From positions 200,572 through 264,571 of the forward strand of contig JAMPDF010000003.1 of the NCBI GenBank assembly GCA_023665755.1: a stretch of 64,000 nucleotides of DNA, given 5' to 3'. Origin of the DNA: Prevotella sp. (GTDB lineage Bacteria > Bacillota_I > Bacilli_A > ML615J-28 > CAG-313). The translations under genes were made by a program, and so were the position numbers. Position 1 is the stretch's first letter. Each line of letters begins with the position of its first letter. The notes beneath the pieces were generated by a model. The model did not search any database, was not told the origin of the DNA, and saw only the letters and a list, made by a program, of their open reading frames with translations. Below are positions 1-8,700 of the stretch, piece after piece.

Positions 1-365
1 TTAGAATAGATAAAGGGTTGAATGACTTTTTTAAGAAATGCACATATCTTCTTGATGACATAAAATGAAACTGTTAGTGTTTTGATAAAGACCTTTTTAA
101 ATATATATCGATAAAGGATATATCCTGCTAGAATAAACAAAATAAAATAAATAGGCAAATAACCATCCAATAACCGATAACTAAATAGATATGTAATATA
201 ACACTGAACTACCCAGTACAACATTTGAAGAATGCCTTTAATCCATTTTTTTTGAATTCGTTTGGTACATTCTTCCATCATATCAAGCGTAGCAAAAAGA
301 TATATCCCATATGCTATCAAATACAACATGAGATATACTTCTTCTTTTAGGGGATATAGATTCAT
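1..365 (-). CDS. yabQ: YabQ-like spore cortex membrane protein (partial)
   Basis: The minus-strand frame opens with ATG at 365 and runs off the window edge without a stop, giving 121 codons. The product starts MNLYPLKEEVYLMLYL and is hydrophobic with several membrane segments, the second around the residues LPIYFILFILAGYILY. YabQ is a small membrane protein of the outer forespore membrane needed for cortex formation in Bacillus. The call rests mainly on size, hydrophobicity and its place directly behind yabP, with only 3 nt between that stop and this start. No strong ribosome binding site is visible, so translation may be coupled to yabP. The C-terminus is not seen. Confidence 0.7.
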   Translation of the reverse strand, partial: MNLYPLKEEVYLMLYLIAYGIYLFATLDMMEECTKRIQKKWIKGILQMLYWVVQCYITYLFSYRLLDGYLPIYFILFILAGYILYRYIFKKVFIKTLTVSFYVIKKICAFLKKVIQPFIYS

Positions 366-368
366 AGG

Positions 369-662
369 CTATTTGAATACTTTACCAAAAAAGTTTGTTT
401 TTTCTTTTTTTGTTGGTGCTTCTACATATTCAATAGCACTAACTAATCCGACTATCCAAAGGTTACCTTTATCCATATCTAGTTGTTGCATTTCTAATTC
501 TTGACCTTTCACTAGTAACAAACCTAATTTAGTATCAATCAGAAATTCTTCACTATTGAGACTTTCCACTTTTTTAATACCTGATATTTCTAATCGTTTC
601 CGATCTTTTAAAATAATATTTTGACCGCTAATCGCAGTAGTTTGATCATAATTCACTTTCAT
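369..662 (-). CDS. yabP: YabP family sporulation protein
   Basis: About 97 residues. The core (LKDRKRLEISGIKKVESLNSEEF-type sequence, then a TKLGLLLVKGQELEMQQLD stretch and GNLWIVGLVSAIEY) matches the YabP/YqfC family pattern of alternating short strands. YabP is a sporulation protein required for spore cortex assembly. I start at ATG 662, preceded by AGGAG; a GTG three bases earlier is also possible. It is followed directly by yabQ, the usual pairing. The C-terminus is lysine-rich. It is divergent from lysS, with a roughly 130-nt shared upstream region. Confidence 0.85.
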   Translation of the reverse strand: MKVNYDQTTAISGQNIILKDRKRLEISGIKKVESLNSEEFLIDTKLGLLLVKGQELEMQQLDMDKGNLWIVGLVSAIEYVEAPTKKEKTNFFGKVFK

Positions 663-728
663 CACTCCTAGAATATCCTATTCTAATGTTTTCTTTTTTA
701 TGATTATTTTTTGATTCTATGTAAATAT

Positions 729-758
729 TTGGTTATTTTTTTGAAAGTGTGTTATAAT
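729..758 (+). promoter_or_regulatory. Probable sigma-A promoter of lysS
   Basis: TTGGTT at 729-734 and a perfect TATAAT at 753-758 are 18 nt apart, with T/G bases just before the -10. Transcription would begin near 765 and give a short leader to the AGGAGG site at about 788. Confidence 0.55.
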
Positions 759-797
759 ACATTTAATGAAAAAACTATAGTTATATAGGAGGAAAGT

Positions 798-2288
798 ATG
801 GAAGATATACGTCTAACCGAACAAGAAATCGTTCGACGTAATAAAATGCAAGAATTAAAAGAAAAAGGTATAGATCCATTTGGTAGCCGTTTTGAACGAA
901 ATGCAAGTTCTAAGTCTATTAAAGATCAATATTTATCCTACACCAAAGAACAACTAGAAGAAATGCATATCACAGTAAAACTAGCTGGACGAATTATGAC
1001 CAAACGCCGTCAAGGTAAGATTGGCTTTATGCATATTCAAGATCGTTTTGGTCAAATTCAAATCTTTTTAAGATATGATGCACTTGGTGAGGCGCAATAT
1101 GAACTCTATAAGGTAGCAGATATTGGTGATATCGTAGGTATTGAAGGGGAAGTCATGAAAACCCAAACGGGAGAACTGAGTGTACGAGCAAACGTGTACA
1201 CGCATTTAACTAAAGCGCTAAAACCTCTTCCTGAAAAATTCCATGGCTTACAAGATAAAGAGGAAGCTAGACGCAGACGTTATTTAGATTTGATTATGAA
1301 TGACGATGCACGCCGTATTGCTTTTACTAGACCTAGAATCATCCGTGGCATTCAACATTATTTAGATAGTAAAGGCTATGTGGAAGTAGAAACACCTGTT
1401 TTAAATCCAATTTTAGGTGGTGCTGCCGCAAGACCATTTGTGACCTATCATAATGCTTTAGATATGAATTTCTATTTGCGAATTGCAACAGAACTTCATT
1501 TAAAACGATTAATTGTTGGTGGTATGGAAGCCGTTTATGAAATTGGTCGTTTATTTAGAAACGAGGGAATGGATGCTACCCATAATCCAGAATTTACTAC
1601 CGTGGAAGCTTATCTTGCTTATGGTGATTTATCTGATATGATGTCACTTGTAGAAGGATTAATTGAAACACTAGCTAAAGATGTCATCGGTACAACTGAG
1701 ATTACTTATTGTAACAATGCCATTTCTTTACAAGCTCCATTTAGAAGGCTCCATATGGTCGATGCGATTAAAGAACAAACAGGGATTGATTTTTGGCAAA
1801 TTACAGATGTAGAAGAAGCAATGCGTCTTGCCAAAGAATATCATATTGAAGTACCTAAACATCAACAATCAGTAGGTCATATTATCAATTTATTCTTTGA
1901 AGAATTTGTTGAAAAAACATTGATTCAACCTACTATTCTTTATGGTCATCCAATCGAAATTAGTCCACTCACCAAAAAAAATCCAGAAAATCCACGCTTT
2001 ACTGACCGTTTTGAATTATTTATCAATGGTAAAGAATATGCCAATGCGTATACAGAGTTAAATGATCCAATTGATCAAAAAGAACGTTTCTTGAACCAAC
2101 TCAAAGAACGTGAATTAGGTAACGATGAAGCAACAGATATGGACTACGATTTTGTTGAGGCACTAGAATATGGTATGCCCCCAACTGGTGGAATTGGAAT
2201 TGGGATTGACCGCTTGGTGATGTTACTTACAGGAACAGATACCATTCGTGATGTACTACTATTCCCACATATGCGAAACAAACAATAA
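798..2288 (+). CDS. lysS: Lysyl-tRNA synthetase, class II
   Basis: This 496-residue protein charges tRNA-Lys with lysine in the cytoplasm. An N-terminal OB-fold anticodon-binding domain (about residues 55-145, including VKLAGRIMTKRRQGKIGFM) precedes the class II catalytic core. Motif 2 is seen in IGRLFRNEGMDATHNPEFT and motif 3 in GIGIGIDRLVMLL near the C-terminus. Length is normal for bacterial LysS. The start has AGGAGG 7 nt upstream. The gene is a single unit: it has its own promoter and is followed by a strong terminator. No T-box is seen in the short leader. Confidence 0.97.
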   Translation: MEDIRLTEQEIVRRNKMQELKEKGIDPFGSRFERNASSKSIKDQYLSYTKEQLEEMHITVKLAGRIMTKRRQGKIGFMHIQDRFGQIQIFLRYDALGEAQYELYKVADIGDIVGIEGEVMKTQTGELSVRANVYTHLTKALKPLPEKFHGLQDKEEARRRRYLDLIMNDDARRIAFTRPRIIRGIQHYLDSKGYVEVETPVLNPILGGAAARPFVTYHNALDMNFYLRIATELHLKRLIVGGMEAVYEIGRLFRNEGMDATHNPEFTTVEAYLAYGDLSDMMSLVEGLIETLAKDVIGTTEITYCNNAISLQAPFRRLHMVDAIKEQTGIDFWQITDVEEAMRLAKEYHIEVPKHQQSVGHIINLFFEEFVEKTLIQPTILYGHPIEISPLTKKNPENPRFTDRFELFINGKEYANAYTELNDPIDQKERFLNQLKERELGNDEATDMDYDFVEALEYGMPPTGGIGIGIDRLVMLLTGTDTIRDVLLFPHMRNKQ

Positions 2289-2302
2289 AAATTTTAAATT
2301 AA

Positions 2303-2341
2303 AAAATAGAGGTGAACTTATCTTGAGTTCACCTCTATTTT
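2303..2341 (+). terminator. Rho-independent terminator of lysS
   Basis: A long perfect hairpin (AAATAGAGGTGAACT paired with AGTTCACCTCTATTT) lies 15 nt after the lysS stop. The A and T runs on its two sides would allow it to act in both directions. Confidence 0.85.
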
Positions 2342-2507
2342 CATTAATACTTACTATTTATAAAAAATAAAATAGAATAATAGACTGCCCATAAAATCTA
2401 TTATTATTTAGAAAATATGAATAAATGAAAACGGATATTTACCAAAACAAATTTTTAATGCCTTCTAGGTCAAAAAGAAAAGAACTCAAAATAAGCGTTC
2501 TTTAATA

Positions 2508-2798
2508 CTATAAATCTGTATAATCTTCAAAATATTTTCTGTTTTCTTTTGTCATTGTTATTTCACCATCTTTAATTGCTTTTTCTAAAATCTCAATCTT
2601 TTTTTCTATATAATCTGGATTCCCATTTTCTGTTTTTAGCATTGTTAGTAATTTATTTTGCAATTCAGAATATGGAACAAACATATAAAATTCTAATGAC
2701 AACCAATCTAATAAAGTTTGTCCACCTTCTTCATATGCCGTTTGTTTCATAATTTCGCAAATATTATCACCTGGTTTTAAAATTTCATCATTTTTCAT
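2508..2798 (-). CDS. Small hypothetical protein, possible immunity protein
   Basis: A 96-residue acidic, soluble protein (starts MKNDEILKPGDNICEIMKQT) with no signal peptide or membrane segment. I do not recognise a named family. The RBS-like AAAGGATT is just upstream of the ATG. It lies directly downstream, same strand, of a decayed fragment that reads like the C-terminal end of a secreted toxin (2811-3055). That toxin-then-small-acidic-protein order is typical of toxin-immunity pairs, so an immunity role is inferred from context only. It separates the CRISPR array from lysS. Confidence 0.5.
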   Translation of the reverse strand: MKNDEILKPGDNICEIMKQTAYEEGGQTLLDWLSLEFYMFVPYSELQNKLLTMLKTENGNPDYIEKKIEILEKAIKDGEITMTKENRKYFEDYTDL

Positions 2799-2810
2799 TT
2801 TTAATCCTTT

Positions 2811-3055
2811 CTAGAGCAATGTCCTTTCCAAAGAATCATACGTTTTTGGGAACAACTTCTTAAATTCATCTAATTGTTCGTTTGCATTTTGAACTTTTAA
2901 AGCCATAAAATTTGCAAACAATTCAGCAGATATACTTTCCAAATCTCTAAATTCAGAACCATGTCCCCCAACTTACACCATATCCTTTTCTTATATTTTC
3001 TTTTGATGTTGTTCTTCCATATGTCATTGCATCTATCATATCATAAAATAATATA
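2811..3055 (-). pseudogene. Decayed C-terminal fragment of a toxin-like protein
   Basis: No single open frame spans this stretch, but two minus-strand frames join into one plausible protein tail. The first reads MIDAMTYGRTTSKENI with GYGVSWGT; the second, after a frameshift near 2970, reads GHGSEFRDLESISAELFANF and ends FKKLFPKTYDSLERTLL with a stop at 2811. The GHG...SISAELFANF...FP pattern recalls C-terminal domains of polymorphic toxins or phage-type proteins. No N-terminal part remains, because the CRISPR array starts about 8 nt beyond. It is read as a relic; toxin identity is inference. Confidence 0.55.
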
Positions 3056-3062
3056 TTCTACT

Positions 3063-3889
3063 TTCTCACCTTATTATTATTTAGCATACCTAGCAAACGG
3101 AGGGAAACCCGTTCCAGAGGAAGGGTAGGTATAGTATTTATCATATTTAGCATACCTAGCAAACTCTATTGATGCATAGCTCTCAATAATTGTAGTATAG
3201 TATTTATCATATTTAGCATACCTAGCAAACATTAGTTTACTATTCCCACTATTCCATACTGTATAGTATTTATCATATTTAGCATACCTAGCAAACCCTG
3301 AGAAACAATTTCAATACCTTGAGCTTGTATAGTATTTATCATATTTAGCATACCTAGCAAACACAATTTCAAATTTAATCATAAATAATCCTGTATAGTA
3401 TTTATCATATTTAGCATACCTAGCAAACGGAAGGTCGAGCTTTCCTTGATTTGTTAGCGTATAGTATTTATCATATTTAGCATACCTAGCAAACATACAG
3501 ATAAAAAGTATAACATAATCTATGGTATAGTATTTATCATATTTAGCATACCTAGCAAACCGAGGGCTGGCAGATGCTCACAACTAATGAGTATAGTATT
3601 TATCATATTTAGCATACCTAGCAAACATAGTCTACAGAAGAGGAGCCAGAACCAGAGTATAGTATTTATCATATTTAGCATACCTAGCAAACATCAATGA
3701 ACGCTGTTCTTTCTTACCTGAAGTATAGTATTTATCATATTTAGCATACCTAGCAAACCAAAACCCAAGAATATTCATTATTGATTAGTATAGTATTTAT
3801 CATATTTAGCATACCTAGCAAACCCTCTTTCATTTATTTACACTAACATTATAGTATAGTATTTATCATATTTAGCATACCTAGCAAAC
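3063..3889 (-). CRISPR. Type II-A CRISPR array, 13 repeats and 12 spacers
   Basis: The array is transcribed on the minus strand. The 36-nt repeat begins (crRNA sense) GTTTGCTAGGTATGCTAAAT and ends ATGATAAATACTATAC. Repeats start on the plus strand at 3063, 3129, 3195, 3261, 3327, 3393, 3459, 3525, 3591, 3657, 3723, 3788 and 3854. Twelve are identical as far as I can read. The one at 3063 keeps only the leader-side half (through ATAAT) and is degenerate in the rest, marking the old, leader-distal end. Spacers are 30 nt except 3759-3787, which is 29 nt. All spacers are distinct, and I saw no match elsewhere in the window by eye. The leader side is at 3890, next to the csn2-like gene. Spacer targets and PAM cannot be determined here. 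Confidence 0.98.
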
Positions 3890-3917
3890 CTCAAATCCAA
3901 TATTTGTGGTTTGCTAG
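3881..3917 (-). promoter_or_regulatory. CRISPR leader end with ATTTGAG anchor inside a hairpin
   Basis: On the minus strand the leader ends in ATTTGAG (3890-3896), directly next to the first repeat. This motif is known as the leader-anchoring sequence used by Cas1-Cas2 in many type II-A systems. It sits in an inverted repeat: CTAGCAAACC at 3908-3917 mirrors the first bases of the repeat (3881-3890), and CAAAT pairs with ATTTG inside, with one mismatch and a 5-nt loop. The whole leader between the csn2 stop and the array is only 47 nt. Confidence 0.75.
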
Positions 3918-3936
3918 TCCTATATGCTTATGACAA

Positions 3937-4578
3937 TTAAAATGAACACCAATCAGAATCTATCATTAAATCTACACCTTTTTCTACTTTAGAAACTAAT
4001 TCTAGGTCAATTATATGAATTGATAATAATCCTAATTCCTTTTCCAAAAGATTTAATTCTTGATTGGATAATATTTTGGTTATTCCATTCGATATTATTA
4101 CATTAAAATTATTAATTTCTAAATTTACTTTGATGTATGTTATTAAACTTTCAAGATAATCCTCACATTTCGCTTCACAAATTGAGACGCGAAAAATATT
4201 TAACAAATTTATTATACTGAAATTATTTTCATAAGTAATTTTAATTTCACTATCTAAAGAAATCTCTTCTAAGATATTTAAAATTTCCGTTTCAATAAAT
4301 GATATTTTTTGTCTTTGGTTTTCATTTAAAGTGTTACTAATTCTTTTATATAACGAATTTAATATTTTTTTATCATTTAATTCTAAATGAAAAGGATTCA
4401 TAATTCTTAAAATATGTTTATCAAAATCTTTAACGACATCATCAATACTATATATTATATATTCTTCTAATAAAAAAATAAAATTTCTATAAATAATTAC
4501 ATCATCAAATGTCAATTGAATAATTGGTTTATTTAATTCTATTAATTTATTTAGAGGTTTTATAAATATTTTTTTCAT
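3937..4578 (-). CDS. csn2: Csn2-like adaptation protein
   Basis: 213 residues. Csn2 proteins form ring-shaped tetramers that hold DNA ends during spacer acquisition. The sequence is divergent, but the C-terminal stretch FNVIISNGITKILSNQEL followed by LLSIHIIDLE resembles the strand-helix-strand seen near the end of Csn2 proteins. The middle is long and helical. Its position, last in the cas operon between cas2 and the array, is that of csn2. Its ATG overlaps the cas2 stop (TAATG-like junction at 4578), implying coupled translation. Assignment to a named Csn2 subfamily cannot be made by eye. Confidence 0.8.
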   Translation of the reverse strand: MKKIFIKPLNKLIELNKPIIQLTFDDVIIYRNFIFLLEEYIIYSIDDVVKDFDKHILRIMNPFHLELNDKKILNSLYKRISNTLNENQRQKISFIETEILNILEEISLDSEIKITYENNFSIINLLNIFRVSICEAKCEDYLESLITYIKVNLEINNFNVIISNGITKILSNQELNLLEKELGLLSIHIIDLELVSKVEKGVDLMIDSDWCSF

Positions 4579-4904
4579 TATAGAACTAAGGTCCTTTCGT
4601 CCGTAGTAACAACATCAGTTTTATTATCTCCCACTAAAATTTTTAATTGTGAGAATTGTTTTTCTGTAACACTAAGAACCATAATATTTCCTTTGGAAGG
4701 GACTATGCTCTTTACTCTCTTTATCATTGATTCCATCACTTGATAATCTATTGACATTTTCACGTAAACTGATTCTTGAATCATATAAAACCCCAATTTT
4801 TTTATTTCCTTTACAAATTTTCTATAATTCCTTTGATCAATAGCCGTAAGTGTTGGTAAGTCAAAAAATAATATGGAACGCATAAATCTATAACTCATAT
4901 TCAA
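4578..4904 (-). CDS. cas2: CRISPR-associated endonuclease Cas2
   Basis: 108 residues with the type II-A Cas2 pattern: MSYRFMRSILFFDLPTLTA with the conserved Asp of the first strand, FYMIQESVYVKM in the middle and GNIMVLSVTEKQF near the end. Cas2 bridges two Cas1 dimers in the spacer-integration complex. The gene starts within the last codons of cas1 and overlaps csn2 at its stop. ATG 4898 (MSYRFM) is an alternative start two codons in and fits the family N-terminus better. Confidence 0.95.
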   Translation of the reverse strand: MNMSYRFMRSILFFDLPTLTAIDQRNYRKFVKEIKKLGFYMIQESVYVKMSIDYQVMESMIKRVKSIVPSKGNIMVLSVTEKQFSQLKILVGDNKTDVVTTDERTLVL

Positions 4905-5760
4905 TAAATTTTAAATTGAATTCATCATGATCTTTCATATAATTTATCAAATCAATAACATATAAATGAATTGCATTATCTAAAAATATTTTTTTGCCAT
5001 TATACTCTACATATGATGATAACATTTCTACAAAACGAAATTTAAAATTTTCTTCATTAACACATTCCTTGATAATATAACTATCTATCAACGGTCGAAT
5101 CGGCTCAATTAAATCACATGATAAATTAAAAGGATTAGATTCTCCAATATGATGTATGCCAAGTTCTGTCAAATATCCTAATGACCTAATTTCTCTATTA
5201 ATTGCTGATAAAACAATTGAATAACCATAGTTTAAATATTTATTAATTAAAATATCTTTATCTCTATTAAAATCCACTCCAAATAAGGCATTAAAATAAA
5301 CCTTGGCACTATGCCCTTCTCGGTTTGTTTGATCTGCCTCTGTTACTTCACTTTGATATTTCATCAATAAACTATATTCTTCTTCATAATTTTTGTAAAG
5401 TAAATTCTTTGCTTGATTTTCTATCTTTTTCTGAACGATTTTTTTCCAAAGATAACCTTTATTTTCTTGGACAAATTGAATTTGCTCCTTAATCTTTCTA
5501 TAGGCATAATAGTTATTTTCATATGGGGTTAACTCACACTCTGGATTATATTGTTCATTACAAAAAATAAGTTTGATTTTATTTTGAGATAGCATACATA
5601 CCAAACTTGTAGTAATAGAAACTTGTGTAGATAAAATAACGATTAATTTTATTTCATCAAGAAGAACCCTTTTCTCTTCTGCTCCCCGTCTACAAATCAG
5701 ATAATTTAATGAATACTCTAATTTGCATCTTTCATTAATGATAATGTTTCTAAACCCCAC
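4888..5760 (-). CDS. cas1: CRISPR-associated integrase Cas1 (type II)
   Basis: I choose GTG at 5760 rather than the upstream ATG at 5808. The family N-terminus VGFRNIIINERCKLEYS begins there, and GAGGTG lies 4-5 nt upstream. The product is 290 residues, the usual type II-A Cas1 length. Catalytic-site landmarks are visible: Glu in NREGHSAKVYFNALFG, then HH in LGIHHIGESNPFNLSCDL and the Glu of LIEPIRP. Cas1 cuts and joins spacer DNA into the array. Its start overlaps the cas9 3' end by 11 nt, so the two are probably translationally coupled. Confidence 0.95.
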   Translation of the reverse strand: MGFRNIIINERCKLEYSLNYLICRRGAEEKRVLLDEIKLIVILSTQVSITTSLVCMLSQNKIKLIFCNEQYNPECELTPYENNYYAYRKIKEQIQFVQENKGYLWKKIVQKKIENQAKNLLYKNYEEEYSLLMKYQSEVTEADQTNREGHSAKVYFNALFGVDFNRDKDILINKYLNYGYSIVLSAINREIRSLGYLTELGIHHIGESNPFNLSCDLIEPIRPLIDSYIIKECVNEENFKFRFVEMLSSYVEYNGKKIFLDNAIHLYVIDLINYMKDHDEFNLKFIEYEL

Positions 5761-8700
5761 TAGGCACCTCAAATAAAATTTTACGATAATATCCAGTAAT
5801 TGATTCACTAATAAACTTCATACCTGGCTTCAATACCTTCCCCATAGTTAGTAATCCTGTTTTTTCTTTCATGTCAATTATTCTCAAATCAGCAGTTTCC
5901 CTAGTATTCGTTTTTAACAATTTTAATAACTCTATGACTAATTGAATATATTCTTTTAAACTTAATTCTGATATATGATTTAATTTATCTACTATTGTCT
6001 CGATTATTCCATAAGAATATATATTTTTTGAATAAGCTTTTTTTATTTCATTTAAAGCATATAGACAATCATCCATTGATATTGTTAATGCCTCTTTTTT
6101 ATCACTTGACGGTGCTACAATAATTTTATTCCTTGTTTCATCCATAGGTATTTCCATTCGAGATTGGTTATTATATTTTTCTATACATTTAATAATCTTT
6201 GTAAAGTGATATGAAAAATTTCTATCCAACAAATTCTTTATTAAATAATTCTCACCACTTTTTCCCGTTATACAATATTTCTTTCTTTCATGCATTATAA
6301 CGACGTTAGTTTTTATACAATCATGAACAATTTTAAATGATGTATATTTTTGTGGGGTTATAATTCCTTGAATATACTTTTCAATAGAGTTTTCAAAAAC
6401 TTTAGGAATAGCTTCTAATATGTAGCACTTTTTTTGCTTTTTATCTATCAACTCCACAATGCAATATTTGCTATATGCATATGATGTTATTCCACCATAT
6501 TTTTCTAAATTGCATCGTTTATCCGTTGTTTTAATTGGAACATTACCATTTTTAATGATTGAAGTTTTTTTAAACATTTCATTTGAACAATATGAACGGA
6601 TTGTTTCATGAATATCAAATCTTTGTTGCAAGTTTTTTCTTATTAGTTTTAATGTTTCTTCCTTTTCCCAAATTATTATATCTATTCCTTTTCGTTTAAC
6701 AATACGATCTTTCGATAGAATAACTTCTGGATTGATGGTATAACCACTATTTTTCATTCTTTCTAAATCCGTTTGGTTATTGAAATAATGTATTTTATAG
6801 TATTCATTTAACGTTTTTCCAATAACTGCATTCAAATAGGCATCATGTGCGTGGTGATAATTATTCACTGTACGTGATTTTAATAAATCATACTTTTGTC
6901 TAAAATCTGATATATTTTCTGCTTTTGAATAAATAATATGGCTTTCATCAACTTGCTTATATAGTTTTAATGTCTCTATCAATCCTTTAACAGCTTGGTT
7001 AGTTACAACAAGTTGTCTATTTACAAAACCATTTAGTTCTTCTGGTTTTATCTCTTTTTGAGTTAATCTTCTAAATTTTTCTTTAGTAATTAGTTTTAAT
7101 TCCAATAATTTTTTATAAAAGTTAATAGCATTTGGTGGTAAAAAATTAGGAATATCACAAATAAATTGATCTTTTTTTATATGTTGATTAATATGTGATT
7201 CAACTAAAACTTTATTACTAAATGAATCATCCTTGATTAAAGATTGAGGATAAATATGATCTATATCATAAGTTTTTCCATTTAATTTTACTAAATCAAT
7301 ATCCTGTAAAGTATATAGACTTTTACCTAATTGAGTAAAATAAAGGTATATCTTTTCTTGGCGCAAGTTATCTTTATTTTCCTCTAAAGAGGCGTTTAAT
7401 TTATTAATATTGATATGAAATTTATTTAAAAGATCTGCTTGTTTCTTGCATTCATTATAAAATTCTTTTAACTGATTATATCTAGATGAAGTAGTTTTTT
7501 TTGCAGCTTTATTAGTACGTGTACATTCTATACAATAATAATCTATCTTTTGTTTTAAGATTGTTTCAATTTCTTCAATAAGTTTATATGTTTGGATTAA
7601 AGGTCGTTTCATAATTGGAGAAATATAAATATGATTATCAATGAACTCATTTATTCCTTCCTCTTCATCTTTCACCAAATTTTTATTGTATTGATCAATA
7701 ACTTTCATAAAATTATACTTATCATCGAAAAGAATTTGCTGTAAATTTAAATTAGTATTTCTCATAATTTGAATAATGGATCCATAAACTTCACCTGTAT
7801 TCTCATCAACAGATACTAAATCAGTTAATAATTTTTTACTTAGCGTTGCATAACCTTTATAATTCAATTGTTTTATCTTTCCTATTTTTTCATCATCCAA
7901 ACAATATATGTCTTTTAATCTTCTTTCTAATATTTTTTTATCTTCAAATATAGTAATATCTTTTATTATTTCTTCTATTATCCCTTTTTTGGAATAAAAT
8001 TCTTCTCCAAATATTTCCTTAAATTTTATATAAGAAGACATATCACATGTAATTTCTTCTATTTTAGAAGTAAAACTAGATGGTTCATACCCATGATTAG
8101 CCTCTAAATATTCTTCTATTTTTTTGCGTGTAGGTTTACTATATTTTAAAAAAATATTATTAAACAAATCTTCTTTCATTTCCTTTTTAATTAATTGACC
8201 ATTTATTTTCAAACGATTTAGGTATTGTAAGCAGTTATATTCAGAGAATAATAATGACTTTTTGGGTAGACAATAGTCGTTATCTCCATGTAAATACGTG
8301 CATTTATTTTGCATTCTTTCAATAAATTGTTTAGCAGTAGTATCTAGATCTATAACCTTCTCATAATTCCAGGGGGTGATTTTTTCATTTGTTCTTGTTA
8401 CCCAACTATATGGAGATTTATTATTTAATGGCCCCACATAATAGGGTAAATGATATTTAAAAATTGAAACTATTCTTTCAATCCTTGTATATTCACCATC
8501 ACGCTCTAGTAAAAAAGGATAATATTTTGATTGATTCTTTAATATTGTTTCTAGCTCCATTAAATTTAATTGCATCGGAATAACCGTATTATGTCCAGAA
8601 TTTTGTCTCGATAAATAATCTCCTTGTTCTATATTTTTTAGAATTTCATTTTTTAATTCCTCTGCTTTTTCATCTTTAACTTTATTTATTTGTTTTTTTA

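Noticed and set aside
3311..3496. Open frame of 61 codons with three repeats of ARYAKYDKYYT
   Set aside because: It is only the CRISPR repeat read in one frame across spacers; no ribosome site and no coding logic.
3063..3889. Possible promoter inside each CRISPR repeat (TATGAT-like -10 on the minus strand)
   Set aside because: No TG extension and no consistent -35, since the upstream bases are spacer sequence; the likeness is from AT richness.
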